Assembly: GCF_003626535.1 (NCBI RefSeq)
Contig: NZ_RBAL01000027.1
Location: 1 to 63,571, forward strand
Reading direction: 5' to 3'
DNA length: 63,571 bases
Source of the DNA: Streptomyces hoynatensis
GTDB lineage: Bacteria > Actinomycetota > Actinomycetes > Streptomycetales > Streptomycetaceae
How positions within the stretch are numbered: the first letter of the stretch is position 1; each line of letters opens with the position of its first letter. The translations under genes and the position numbers were made by a program. The notes beneath the pieces are model-generated. The model was not told the origin of the DNA. It made no database searches and saw only the letters and a list, made by a program, of their open reading frames with translations. Positions 16,694 to 24,675 of this stretch are shown piece by piece.

Positions 16694-17191
16694 TCATTGG
16701 GAATCCCGTTCCTCCGCGACGGCGGCCTCGTAGGCGAGCAGCGTGTCCACGAACATCCGCCGCTGCTCCGGCGTCAGCGGTCCGAGGGCCCGGCGCCAGG
16801 CGGCGGCGCCCGGGGCCAGCCAGGCGGCGATGGCGGGCCGCTTCTCCTCGGTGATGCTGACGATGCGGCGCCGCCGGTCGGACTCGTCCTCGCGGCGTTC
16901 GAGTACGCCCTTCCTGCTGAGTTCGCCGACCATCAGGCTCACCGTCGTCGGGGCGACCTCAAGGCGCTCGGCCAGGCCGTTCACGGTCATCGGCCCGTCC
17001 ACGAGCAGGTAGGACAGCAGGGACAGGTGCCGGGGGGCCAGCGCGAGCGAGTCGAGTTCCCCGGGCACCCTGATCCGCTTCGCCCGCCCGACGATGCGGG
17101 GCATGAGCAGGAGCAGCGCCCTGACGGCATCCTCCACGGTCGGCCCCGGCGCCCTCCCGCCGTCCCGCCCGCCCGGTTCCCGCGTTGACAT
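16694..17191 (-). CDS. MarR family transcriptional regulator
   Basis: The 165-residue protein has the winged HTH of MarR proteins: 'LAPRHLSLLSYLL', recognition region 'TVNGLAERLEVAPTTVSLMV', wing 'GVLERREDESDRRRRIVSIT'. It diverges from the fused tautomerase gene. Two near-identical dyads in between make autoregulation and control of the tautomerase likely. ATG 17191 with GAGGG upstream is used; a GTG at 17206 is the alternative start. Confidence 0.92.
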   Translation of the reverse strand: MSTREPGGRDGGRAPGPTVEDAVRALLLLMPRIVGRAKRIRVPGELDSLALAPRHLSLLSYLLVDGPMTVNGLAERLEVAPTTVSLMVGELSRKGVLERREDESDRRRRIVSITEEKRPAIAAWLAPGAAAWRRALGPLTPEQRRMFVDTLLAYEAAVAEERDSQ

Positions 17192-17210
17192 CACGCCCGC
17201 CCTCACTTAC

Positions 17211-17241
17211 CTTTGCGATCAAAGAGACTTTGCTGTCAAAG
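17211..17241. promoter_or_regulatory. two tandem MarR-type operators
   Basis: CTTTGCGATCAAAG (17211-17224) and CTTTGCTGTCAAAG (17228-17241) share CTTTG/CAAAG arms with a 4-bp centre and are 17 bp apart. A GATAAA -10 for the plus-strand tautomerase (17252-17257) lies just beyond. The two sites sit between the marR start and the tautomerase, as expected for a MarR repressor. Confidence 0.7.
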
Positions 17242-17317
17242 ATGTTTTGCCGATAAAGGTGAATGGGCTCTTCATCGTAGCCAGCAGAGAAGAGCAGCAG
17301 GAGGAGAGGGGAGTCCC

Positions 17318-17701
17318 GTGCCGCACTTCAGCGCACGCATCCAGGAGAAGGCGCTCGACGAGGCGACCGTGCCCGCGCTCATCGGGGAACTGACCGAGGC
17401 CGTGGTCTCGGTGTTCGGCGACTGGGCCCGCCCGGTGGCCGCCGTGGACGTGTTCGGCGTCCCGGAGGGCCGCCTCGGCGTCGGCGGCCTGCCGACCGGG
17501 GAGAACGCGCCGTTCGTCACGCTGCACATGCGCGAGGGGGCGCTTCGCCATCCCGAGGTCGAGAACGCCCCCGCCCGCCTGATCGCCGCGATCACCGAGG
17601 CCCTGGCGAAGGTCTTCGGCGAGCAGGCCGGGCGGCGGGCGGTCGTGGAGATCGTCGGCGTCCCCGCGGGCCGCTCCGGCGTCGGCGGCGAGGTGGTCTG
17701 A
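17318..17701 (+). CDS. fused (tandem) 4-oxalocrotonate tautomerase-like protein
   Basis: The 127-residue protein begins GTG-Pro, giving the N-terminal Pro that is the catalytic base in tautomerases. The sequence is two copies of one beta-alpha-beta unit: each ends in 'V-F/V-G-V-P-x-G-R-x-G-V-G-G' ('VFGVPEGRLGVGG' and 'IVGVPAGRSGVGG') after a helix '..VVSVFGDW..' / '..LAKVFGEQ..'. Fused members include dehalogenases and malonate-semialdehyde decarboxylase, so simple tautomerisation is not certain. The second copy starts with Ala, not Pro. The GTG is fixed by a strong GGAGAGGGGAG RBS. Confidence 0.82.
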   Translation: MPHFSARIQEKALDEATVPALIGELTEAVVSVFGDWARPVAAVDVFGVPEGRLGVGGLPTGENAPFVTLHMREGALRHPEVENAPARLIAAITEALAKVFGEQAGRRAVVEIVGVPAGRSGVGGEVV

Positions 17702-17777
17702 CCGCGAGACGCCCGGGCGCGCGTGCGCGCGGGCGCGTTCGCGGGGGCGTGCCGCGCGGAGGGGGCGCGTGCCCGGA

Positions 17778-17827
17778 CGCGGGAGCAGGGCGTACCCCGG
17801 GGCGCGGGAGCTGGGCGTACGCCGGGG
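17778..17827. repeat. 25-bp tandem duplication
   Basis: Two adjacent 25-bp units begin CGCGGGAGC(A/T)GGGCGTAC and end CCGGGG, differing at only two positions. They lie in the gap between the convergent tautomerase and methyltransferase genes. Confidence 0.8.
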
Positions 17828-17841
17828 CGCGTGGGGTGGGC

Positions 17842-18666
17842 TCAGGCCGTGCCCCAGGCGAGCAGCGCGACGTGAGGCAGCGCGAGGGTGCCGTCCCGGG
17901 CGGTGAACTCCTCGCTCAGCGCCTCGAATGCGGCCCGGATGCGGGCGACGGCGGCGGCGGGCGCGCCGGCCAGGATCTGCCCGACGGTCGCCACCCCGGC
18001 GGCCGGGCCGCTCCACCACTCCTCGCGGGTCGTCCGGTGATCCCAGCCGACGAGCTCGCAGGCCGCCCCGGTCAGGCGGGCCTCGTTCAGCAGGCCGGTC
18101 AGCCCCTGCGGCGTGCGGGGGAAGTCCTCCTCGGGCGCGAGGGTGGGCAGATGCGCCGGGCGCGCGACGCCTGCCGCCGCCACGGCCCGCCCCAGCAGCG
18201 CCTGCCCTGCGCCGCCGGGGGAGGCCCAGACGGTGACCGCCACCCGTCCGCCCGGGCGGGTCACCCGGCGCAGTTCGCCGAGGGCCGCCCGGGGCCGCCC
18301 GACGTGGTTCAGCACGAAGTTGCCCACCACGGCGTCGAAGGCGCCGTCGGCGAAGGGAAGCCGGGGCAGGGCCGCACGCAGCACCGCCGCCGCGGGGGCC
18401 GCCCGCGCGGCGAGTTCCGCCATGCCGGGTTCGGCGTCCACCGCGGTCACCCGCGCCCCGCGCCCGCAGGCGGCCACGGCCACGCCGCCGGGGCCGGTCC
18501 CCACGTCCAGGAGCCGCGTGCCCTCCCGCACCTCTGCCACGTCGAGAAGCCACGGCACCGTATGGGCGCACAACCGCGCGAAGCTGCCGGCGTAGGCCGC
18601 GGCCCGGCCCGCCCAGGCCCGCCGCTCGGCCTCGTCGAAGGGGGTGTCGAAGGCCGTCGCGTTCAC
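17842..18666 (-). CDS. class I SAM-dependent methyltransferase (UbiE type)
   Basis: The 274-residue protein shows SAM motif I 'LLDVGTGPGGVAVAA', motif II acidic 'VTAVDAEPGM', 'LPFADGAFDAVVGNFVLNHV' and 'LRRVTRPGGRVAVTVWA'. It is a small-molecule-type methyltransferase of unknown acceptor. The GTG start overlaps the stop of the LysE exporter gene as GTGA, so the two are translationally coupled. The APH-family kinase upstream may be in the same operon. Confidence 0.88.
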   Translation of the reverse strand: MNATAFDTPFDEAERRAWAGRAAAYAGSFARLCAHTVPWLLDVAEVREGTRLLDVGTGPGGVAVAACGRGARVTAVDAEPGMAELAARAAPAAAVLRAALPRLPFADGAFDAVVGNFVLNHVGRPRAALGELRRVTRPGGRVAVTVWASPGGAGQALLGRAVAAAGVARPAHLPTLAPEEDFPRTPQGLTGLLNEARLTGAACELVGWDHRTTREEWWSGPAAGVATVGQILAGAPAAAVARIRAAFEALSEEFTARDGTLALPHVALLAWGTA

Positions 18667-19310
18667 TCGCTGCGGCCGGTCGCCGCCACGGTCACGCCCA
18701 GGCCGATCATCGTGAGGCCACCGGCCCCGCCGACCAGGGAGAGCCGCCGCGGGGAGCGGGCGAACCACTCGCGCGCGGTGGCCGCGGCCAGCCCCCACAC
18801 GCTGTCGGAGAGCGCCGCGATGACGTTGAAGACGAGCCCGAGCAGCAGCATCTGGGCCACCACATGCCCCTGGTCCCGGTCGACGAACTGAGGCAGCGCG
18901 GCGGCGAAGAACACCATCGTCTTGGGGTTCGACACCCCGACGGCGAAGCCCTCCCACAGGGTGCGCAGGCCGCCCCCCGCGCCCTCCTCTGCGGCGAAGC
19001 CGGCCCGCAGCGCGCCCCGGTGCCGCCACGCCCGGACGCCGAGGTACACCAGGTAGGCCGCCCCGGCGAGCTTCAGTGCCGTGAAGACGGCGACGGAACG
19101 CTCCACCACGGACCCGACCCCCAGGGCGACGGCCATGACGAGCACATAGGCGCCCAGCGTGTTCCCCGCGACGGTGGTGAGCGCGACGCGGCGCCCCTGC
19201 GCCAGCGCCCGCCCGATCACGAAGAGGACGCTCGGCCCCGGGACGACGATCAGCAGCAGCGACATCGCCGCGAAGGCGAGGAGACGGTCGGCGGACACCA
19301 TGGCGCCCAT
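18663..19310 (-). CDS. LysE family transporter
   Basis: The 215-residue membrane protein has about six hydrophobic segments and the LysE/RhtB signature 'IVVPGPSVLFVIGRALAQGRR' in the first part, and 'GFAVGVSNPKTMVFFAAALPQF' (N-P-K). Family members export amino acids or related small molecules. ATG 19310 or 19301 are both possible; neither has a strong RBS. The stop overlaps the methyltransferase start by 4 bp. The substrate may be something the adjacent kinase or methyltransferase modifies; this is inference. Confidence 0.88.
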   Translation of the reverse strand: MGAMVSADRLLAFAAMSLLLIVVPGPSVLFVIGRALAQGRRVALTTVAGNTLGAYVLVMAVALGVGSVVERSVAVFTALKLAGAAYLVYLGVRAWRHRGALRAGFAAEEGAGGGLRTLWEGFAVGVSNPKTMVFFAAALPQFVDRDQGHVVAQMLLLGLVFNVIAALSDSVWGLAAATAREWFARSPRRLSLVGGAGGLTMIGLGVTVAATGRSE

Positions 19311-19434
19311 GGAAGCACGGGGCAGGCCGGCCCGGCAGCCCGATTTTCCGGCCGGGGCGCGCCGGTCCCCCGCCCGGCCGGGAACGCGGGTGCCCGGGCC
19401 CCTGCCGCACAACTCCCGGTCCATGCGGCCGAGT

Positions 19435-20334
19435 TCACAGCAGCGCCGAGGCCAGCAGGTCGGTGGCCTCCACCCGGAAGCGGTCGCCGCCGTGCGCCCG
19501 CTCCCACAGCGCGGCCGTCACCGCCCTGGCCTGGGCCCAGCGGCGCGCCCGCTCCCGGTCGATCTCCGCGGCCTCGGCGAAGACCGCGAGCCGGCGCAGC
19601 AGGGCGGCGCGCGGGTCGGATGCCGCGAGGAGGTCCTCGTAGCGGCTGCGCAGCAGGGTGATCCCGTCGTAGGCCGGGTCGCCGGCGCAGCCCTTCGGGT
19701 CGATGGCCAGCCACGGCTCCCGGTCGCCGCGCAGCACGTTGGTGAAGTGCAGGTCCCCGTGCACCAGCGTGTCGGGCTGGTCGGGGCCCAGTTCCGCGAG
19801 GGTGGCGAGGGCGGCGTCCAGGACGCGCGGGGGCAGCGGCCGCTCCAGGCGTGCGGCGTCGGCGCGCAGTTCGGCGGCCCACCGCGCCACCCCGTCCCGC
19901 AGCCTGGGCAGGCCGGGCGGGGCGGGGATCGCCAGCCGCCTGGCGAGCAGCCCGGCCGCCGCGACCGCCTCCTCCACGTCGGGCACCTCGGCCAGCGACT
20001 CGCGGCCGGCGCGTTCCAGCAGCATCGCGAAGCGCGCGCCGTCCCGCGCCAGGAGCCGCACCGCGCCGCGCCCCGCCCAGGCCGCGAAGGCGTCGGGCTC
20101 GTGGACGTTTCCCGGGTGCGGGAAGGACACCTTCAGCACGGCCGCGGCGCCGTCCTCGCACCGCACCGGCTGCACGAGGCCGACCTGCCCGTGCGTCGCC
20201 TCCCCCTCGGGGGCGCAGCGCCAGCGGGCGGTCAACTCCTCGACGATTCCGGCCAGTCCCGCGAGCCACCGCCTGCCGGGCTCGCCCTCCCGGTCCACGG
20301 TGAGCCGCGCGAACTCCTCCGGTATGCGCACCAT
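19435..20334 (-). CDS. aminoglycoside/hydroxyurea phosphotransferase family (APH(6)-like)
   Basis: The 299-residue protein fits the APH(6)/hydroxyurea phosphotransferase family (Pfam APH_6_hur): 'VLKVSFPHPGNVHEPDAFAAW' (ATP-site Lys and Glu), 'LVHGDLHFTNVLRG' (catalytic loop, Asp base) and 'WLAIDPKGCAGDPAYD' (Mg2+ Asp). Close relatives include streptomycin 6-kinases, but many are of unknown substrate. It may head an operon with the LysE exporter (124 nt downstream) and a methyltransferase. Confidence 0.85.
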   Translation of the reverse strand: MVRIPEEFARLTVDREGEPGRRWLAGLAGIVEELTARWRCAPEGEATHGQVGLVQPVRCEDGAAAVLKVSFPHPGNVHEPDAFAAWAGRGAVRLLARDGARFAMLLERAGRESLAEVPDVEEAVAAAGLLARRLAIPAPPGLPRLRDGVARWAAELRADAARLERPLPPRVLDAALATLAELGPDQPDTLVHGDLHFTNVLRGDREPWLAIDPKGCAGDPAYDGITLLRSRYEDLLAASDPRAALLRRLAVFAEAAEIDRERARRWAQARAVTAALWERAHGGDRFRVEATDLLASALL

Positions 20335-20420
20335 CCGGGCAGCCTAGCCCGGGGCGCCGCCGTCCCCGCGAGCCCCCCCGCGAGCCCCCCGGTGCACCCC
20401 GGCCGCGGCCCCGGCGGCGC

Positions 20421-21053
20421 TCAGGAGAGGTCGCCCAGGCCCCGGGCGAGGAGCGCGAAGGCGCGTTCTGCCGCCTCCCTGGCCGCGGGGTGGCGTGCGT
20501 CCGCGGACTGGCCCGCCGTCAGCGCCTCGGCGTTGTCCAGGGTCAGCACCCAGTGCACCGCGACGAGTTGGGCCGCGGCCAGGCGGGCGGGGAGCGGGGA
20601 GGCGTCGGCCGTCTCGCACAGCGCCTCGGCGAGGCCCCGCTCGGCCGCCGTCCTGAACCTCCCCAGGCGGGCCACCAGCGCCGGGGTGGCGAGGAGCATC
20701 CGGTAGAGGTCCCGGACGGCGGGGGAGTCGTTGAGGCCGGTGAACGGGTCGCGGCGGCCGAGGGCGTCGAGGAAGTGCGCGCGCAGCGCGTCGAGCGGGG
20801 CGGTGCCCGGCGGCCTGGCCCGTACCACCCGGGCGGCCTCGGTCTCGTGGTCGGCGAAGCGGTGGACCACGAGGTCCTCCTTCGCCGGGAAGTACGCGAA
20901 CAGCGTGCGCTTGGAGACCTCGGCCGCCTCCGCGATCTCCGCCACGGAGACCCGGTCGAAGCCGCGGTCGAGGAAGAGGGCGATCGCCGCCTCGGAGATG
21001 GCGGTGCGCGTGCGCTGCTTCTTGCGCTCGCGCAGCCCCGGCGTGTCCGTCAC
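20421..21053 (-). CDS. TetR family regulator divergent to an FAD monooxygenase
   Basis: The 210-residue protein has a typical TetR N-terminus: 'RTRTAISEAAIALFLDRGFDRVSVAEIAEAAEVSKRTLFAYF'-type order (HTH at about residues 15-60) and an all-helical C-terminal sensor domain. The GTG start is 89 bp from the divergent flavoprotein, and a 10-bp-arm dyad lies between. Most likely it represses the monooxygenase until an aromatic ligand binds. Confidence 0.92.
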   Translation of the reverse strand: MTDTPGLRERKKQRTRTAISEAAIALFLDRGFDRVSVAEIAEAAEVSKRTLFAYFPAKEDLVVHRFADHETEAARVVRARPPGTAPLDALRAHFLDALGRRDPFTGLNDSPAVRDLYRMLLATPALVARLGRFRTAAERGLAEALCETADASPLPARLAAAQLVAVHWVLTLDNAEALTAGQSADARHPAAREAAERAFALLARGLGDLS

Positions 21054-21090
21054 GCGCCCACGCTAGCAGCCTGCTGCTCCCGGGATATTT

Positions 21091-21122
21091 CTGCACCTGG
21101 TATACATGTAGTCCAAGTGCAG
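21091..21122. promoter_or_regulatory. TetR operator between tetR and the FAD monooxygenase
   Basis: CTGCACCTGG and CCAAGTGCAG form 10-bp arms matching at 9 of 10 positions around a 12-bp centre that contains TATACAT, a plausible -10 for the monooxygenase. It is the only strong dyad in the 89-bp gap. Confidence 0.65.
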
Positions 21123-21142
21123 TTTTCCGGAGGGAGCGGGGA

Positions 21143-22723
21143 GTGGACCAGCAGAACGCGCGGGCGGCGCAGGGAACGCAGGCCGAGGTGATCGTCGTGG
21201 GCGCCGGGCCCACCGGGCTGACGCTGGCCTGCGAACTCGCCCTCGCCGGAGTGGACACCGTGGTGCTCGAACGGCTGCCGCGGCGCATGGACCGGATCAA
21301 GGGCGGCACGCTCCAGCCGCGCACCGCCGAACTGCTCGAACTGCGCGGCCTGCTGGAGCCCCTGGCCCGGCGGGCCCTGCCGCGCGAACCCGTCGGCGGG
21401 CACTTCGGCATGCTGCCGGTGCCGCTGGACTGCACCCCCTTCGGCACCCGGCACCCCCACCCCCTCTCGGTCCCGCAGGGGATCGTCGAGGAGGTCCTGG
21501 AGGAACGCGCCCGCACCCTGGGCGCCCGCATCCTGCGCGGCCACCCGGTGACCGGCGTCCGGCAGGACGCCGACGGCGCCACCGCGCACGCCGAGCCGCA
21601 CGGGCCGGTCCGCGGGCGCTACCTCGTGGCCTGCGACGGGGGGCGCAGCGCGGTGCGCAAGGCGCTCGGCCTCCCCTTCCCCGGCCGCGACGGCACCTAC
21701 CTCGCCGTGCTGGCCGACGTCAGGCTCGCCTCCGTCTCCGCCACCGTGCCGCGGCAGGCCGGCCACATCAGCGGCCTGACCCGGTCCGCGGGCGGCTACT
21801 GGGCCATGCTGCTCCCGGCGGGCGGCGACCGCTACCGGCTCACCTTCGGGCAGGCGCACGCGGCGGGCGGCCCGGCAGGCGACCGGGACGCGCCCGTCAC
21901 CGAGGCCGAGATCGCCGCCGCCCTGCGCGCCGTCTACGGCCAGCAGACCGTCCTGGCCGCGGTGGAGAACGCCTCCCGGTTCTCCGACGCGACCCGGCAG
22001 CTGACCCGCTACCGGGAGGGCCGGGTGCTGTTCGCGGGCGACGCCGCGCACATCCACCCCCCGCTGGGCGGGCAGGGCCTCAACCTCGGCGTGCAGGACG
22101 CGTTCAACCTCGGCTGGAAGCTCGCCGCCACCCTGCGCGGCCGGGCGCCGCGGGGCCTGCTCGACACCTACCACGCCGAGCGGCACCCGGTGGCCGCCGC
22201 GGTGCTGCACCACACCGCCGCCCAGCGGGTGCTGGCCGCGCCCGAGCCGGACGGGGACGTGGCGGCCCTGCGCGACCTCCTGGGCGACCTGCTGCGGCTG
22301 CCCGAGGCCAACCGGCACCTCGCCGGGCTGATGTCCGGCCTTTCGCTGCGCTACGACCTGCCGGGCCGCCACCCGCTCACCGGCGGCCGCGTCCCCGACC
22401 CCGAACTCCGCACCTCCCGGGGACCCGCCCGGCTGTCCTCCCTCCTGACCGGGGGGCGCGCGGCGCTGCTCGACCTCTGCGGGCGCCTCGACCCCGGGCC
22501 CGCCCTCCCGGCGCACACCGACCTGATCCGGGCCGCGCCCCACCCGGCGATCCCCGCCACCGCCCTGCTGCTGCGCCCCGACGGATACGTCGCCTGGGCC
22601 ACCGACGACCCCGCCCCCCGGCTGCCCCGGGCCCTCCGGCCGGCGGACGCCCCCGGCGGCGCGAGGGGCCCGGGCGGCCCGGGGGCACGCCCGGTGCGCG
22701 AGCCTGCGCCGGGCGGCGCGTGA
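21143..22723 (+). CDS. FAD-dependent aromatic monooxygenase (PheA/TfdB type)
   Basis: The 526-residue flavoprotein has the dinucleotide motif 'VIVVGAGPTGLTLACELALAG', the 'DG' motif ('LVACDGGRSAVRKALG') and 'VLFAGDAAHIHPPLGGQGLNLGVQDAFNLGWKLA' elements that bind FAD ribityl. The C-terminal thioredoxin-like domain ends in 'LLLRPDGYVAWATDD', usual for aromatic and polyketide hydroxylases. It hydroxylates an aromatic substrate with NAD(P)H and O2. The last 40 residues are a Gly/Pro/Ala-rich tail. GTG start; regulated by the divergent TetR protein. Confidence 0.92.
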   Translation: MDQQNARAAQGTQAEVIVVGAGPTGLTLACELALAGVDTVVLERLPRRMDRIKGGTLQPRTAELLELRGLLEPLARRALPREPVGGHFGMLPVPLDCTPFGTRHPHPLSVPQGIVEEVLEERARTLGARILRGHPVTGVRQDADGATAHAEPHGPVRGRYLVACDGGRSAVRKALGLPFPGRDGTYLAVLADVRLASVSATVPRQAGHISGLTRSAGGYWAMLLPAGGDRYRLTFGQAHAAGGPAGDRDAPVTEAEIAAALRAVYGQQTVLAAVENASRFSDATRQLTRYREGRVLFAGDAAHIHPPLGGQGLNLGVQDAFNLGWKLAATLRGRAPRGLLDTYHAERHPVAAAVLHHTAAQRVLAAPEPDGDVAALRDLLGDLLRLPEANRHLAGLMSGLSLRYDLPGRHPLTGGRVPDPELRTSRGPARLSSLLTGGRAALLDLCGRLDPGPALPAHTDLIRAAPHPAIPATALLLRPDGYVAWATDDPAPRLPRALRPADAPGGARGPGGPGARPVREPAPGGA

Positions 22724-22738
22724 GGCCGGGCGCGCGCC

Positions 22739-23107
22739 CTATTCCGCTCCGCCGTCCGCCGCCCGCTCCGTCACGTCGATCGTCCGGCGCAACAGGCGGC
22801 GGGCGGCGTCCAGTTCGGCGGCCCGCCGCTCCAGCACCGCCAGCTGCCCGTGCAGGCTCGCGAGCACCCCGGGGCAGGGGCGCAGCCCGGCCTCGCCCGA
22901 GGAACAGGGCAGGATCTGCCGCACCACCCGCAGCGGGAGCCCGGCCGCCAGCAGCGCCCGGATCCGCCGCACCGCCTGCTCCGCCTCCTCGCCGTACTCG
23001 CGGTAGCCGTTCGCCCGCCGCTCCGCGCGGATCAGCTCCCGCTCCTCGTAGTAGCGCAACAGGCGTTCGCTCACGCCCGTACGGCGGGACAACTCCCCGA
23101 TCAGCAC
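22739..23107 (-). CDS. MerR family transcriptional regulator
   Basis: The 122-residue protein starts at GTG with the MerR HTH 'VLIGELSRRTGVSERLLRYYEERELI' (in order), wing 'ANGYREYGEEA', followed by a dimerisation helix. 'PCSSGEAGLRPCPG' holds two cysteines that might sense metal or redox state. The region to its right is a MerR-type promoter followed by a truncated ORF, suggesting that its divergent target gene has been lost. Confidence 0.88.
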   Translation of the reverse strand: MLIGELSRRTGVSERLLRYYEERELIRAERRANGYREYGEEAEQAVRRIRALLAAGLPLRVVRQILPCSSGEAGLRPCPGVLASLHGQLAVLERRAAELDAARRLLRRTIDVTERAADGGAE

Positions 23108-23173
23108 GGCCGCGCCTCCCTCTCCCTCGGCTTCCCCGGGACTCCGCCGCGCCCCCCGGCGTTCCCGGTGCTC

Positions 23174-23201
23174 CTTGACCTTCCCCTCGTGTGAGGGAGG
23201 A
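23174..23201 (+). promoter_or_regulatory. MerR-type promoter/operator
   Basis: CTTGACC is followed by an imperfect dyad centred on CCCTC-GTGT-GAGGG. This is the layout of MerR-controlled promoters, in which the dyad fills an extended spacer between -35 and -10. The site is about 70 bp from the merR start and points away from it, toward the truncated ORF. Confidence 0.45.
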
Positions 23202-23359
23202 ACAGCGGCCCCGCCCGGCCGCATTCCGCGTCGGCCGCCCAGGCCCCCTACGGCGACCCGGTGCTCGCCCGCGCCACCGTGGAACGGGCCACCGCGCCGG
23301 GCGAGTTGCGCGAGGGGGTGCCCGGCGGCGCGCTCGCCGAACTGCTCGGCCTGGCCTGA
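23195..23359 (+). pseudogene. 5'-truncated gene end downstream of the MerR promoter
   Basis: A frame with strong GC3 bias ends at TGA 23357-23359 and reads '..PYGDPVLARATVERATA..' and '..GGALAELLGLA'. It looks like the last 45-50 residues of a real protein. It is open from 23195 but has no start codon that would leave a sensible N-terminus. I cannot name the family. It is most simply the tail of the MerR target, whose 5' part has been deleted. Confidence 0.4.
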
Positions 23360-23593
23360 GGCCCCGGGCGGCGCCCGGCCGCCGCGGGACCGCGCTGAGA
23401 CCCCGGCGCGCCGGGCGGCACGTGCGCTCCCGGCACCGGACCCGCCGCCCGCGCCCGGACCCGCCGCCCGGGCCCTCCCGGCGCCGGCCACCCGCCTGCC
23501 CACCCGCCACGTCCCGGCGGCGCACCGGCCGTTGCGTGGGGGAGCGCCGCACCAGCGGCCGGACGGGCTCTGGTCCTCGGGCGGCCCGGCCGC

Positions 23594-23622
23594 TATGGTC
23601 GCCAGGAATGGGAGCGCTCCCA
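23594..23622 (+). promoter_or_regulatory. -10 element and CebR-type operator
   Basis: TGGGAGCGCTCCCA (23609-23622) is a perfect 14-bp palindrome identical to the CebR operator that controls cellulose/cello-oligosaccharide genes in streptomycetes. It begins 10 bp after a TATGGT -10 (23594-23599) and ends 50 bp before the start of the secreted Cip1-like protein, the right place for repression. Confidence 0.75.
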
Positions 23623-23672
23623 AGGGTCGGCTGGGAGCCGCTGCCGTCCCCCCACACCTCTGGAGGCAACCC

Positions 23673-24491
23673 ATGAGTTCTTCCCCTGCCCGTGCGCGCC
23701 GGTGGCGCGTCCCGCTGGCGGCCGGTGCCGCGCTGCTGCTCTCGGCGGCCGGCGTCTCGGCCGCCGCCGGGGAGCCGCGCGCCGCCGCCGGCGCCGAGGC
23801 GGCCTGCGCCGCCGACGGCTTCTGCGAGGACTTCGAGGGCCAGACGGGCACCACGCCATCGGGCCGCTGGAACACGCAGGTCCGCGACTGTTCCGGCTCC
23901 GGCACCGCCTCGGTGGACGCGTCCGTGGCCCACGAGGGCAGCCGCTCCGTCCGGGTGGACGGCGGCGGTGGCTACTGCAACCACGCCTTCGTCGGCACCA
24001 CCCTCGACGAGGTCCCCGCGGGCTCGCCGCTCTACGTCCGCTTCTGGATCAACCACGAGACGGCGCTGCCGCCCGACCACGTCGCCTTCCTGGCCATGCA
24101 GGACACCGCGGACAACGGCCGCGACCTGCGGATGGGCGGCCAGAACCAGGCCCTGCAATGGAACCGGGAGTCCGACGACGCGACCCTGCCCGCGCAGAGC
24201 CCCGTGGGCGTCGGGCTCAGCCGGCCGCTGCCGGTCGGCGAGTGGTCCTGCCTGGAGTTCCAGCTCGACCCGTCCGCCGGAACGCTCCAGACCTGGCTGA
24301 ACGGCGAGAGCGTCGAGGGCCTGATCGTGGACGGCACCCCGACGCAGGACGTGGACCAGCAGTGGCTGGCCCGCGGCGGCTGGCGGCCCTCCCTGTCCAA
24401 CCTCAGGTTCGGCTGGGAGAGTTACGGCGGCGCCACGGACACCCTGTGGTTCGACGACATCGCGGTGGGCACCTCGCGCACGGGCTGCTGA
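23673..24491 (+). CDS. secreted Cip1-like (cellulose-associated) protein
   Basis: The 272-residue protein has a twin-Arg-containing signal peptide ('ARARRWRVPLAAGAALLL', cleavage near the Ala-rich stretch at about residue 35). The mature part is a single beta-sandwich-like domain: 'CEDFEGQTGTTPSGRW', 'PLYVRFWINHETALPPDHVAFL', 'LRMGGQNQALQWNRESDDATLP', 'LEFQLDPSAGTLQTWLNGE', 'WFDDIAVG'. This resembles the Cip1 protein of Trichoderma, which is co-expressed with cellulases and related to polysaccharide lyases. An exact CebR box upstream supports a cellulose-linked role. Catalytic activity is uncertain. GGAGG upstream of the ATG. Confidence 0.72.
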   Translation: MSSSPARARRWRVPLAAGAALLLSAAGVSAAAGEPRAAAGAEAACAADGFCEDFEGQTGTTPSGRWNTQVRDCSGSGTASVDASVAHEGSRSVRVDGGGGYCNHAFVGTTLDEVPAGSPLYVRFWINHETALPPDHVAFLAMQDTADNGRDLRMGGQNQALQWNRESDDATLPAQSPVGVGLSRPLPVGEWSCLEFQLDPSAGTLQTWLNGESVEGLIVDGTPTQDVDQQWLARGGWRPSLSNLRFGWESYGGATDTLWFDDIAVGTSRTGC

Positions 24492-24675
24492 GCCCCGGCG
24501 CACCGCCGCGGGAAGCCCCGGGTCACGCCCCCGGCCGCCGCCGCACTCCGGGGCGGCCGGGGGCGGGGCCACCCGGCCGGGTGCGGGCCGCGCCCGGCCG
24601 GGACCGGGGAACGCCCGCTCCCGCCGCCCGGGCCCCACCGCGGGGCCCGGGCGGCGGGAGCGGCTATCGTCCCGG

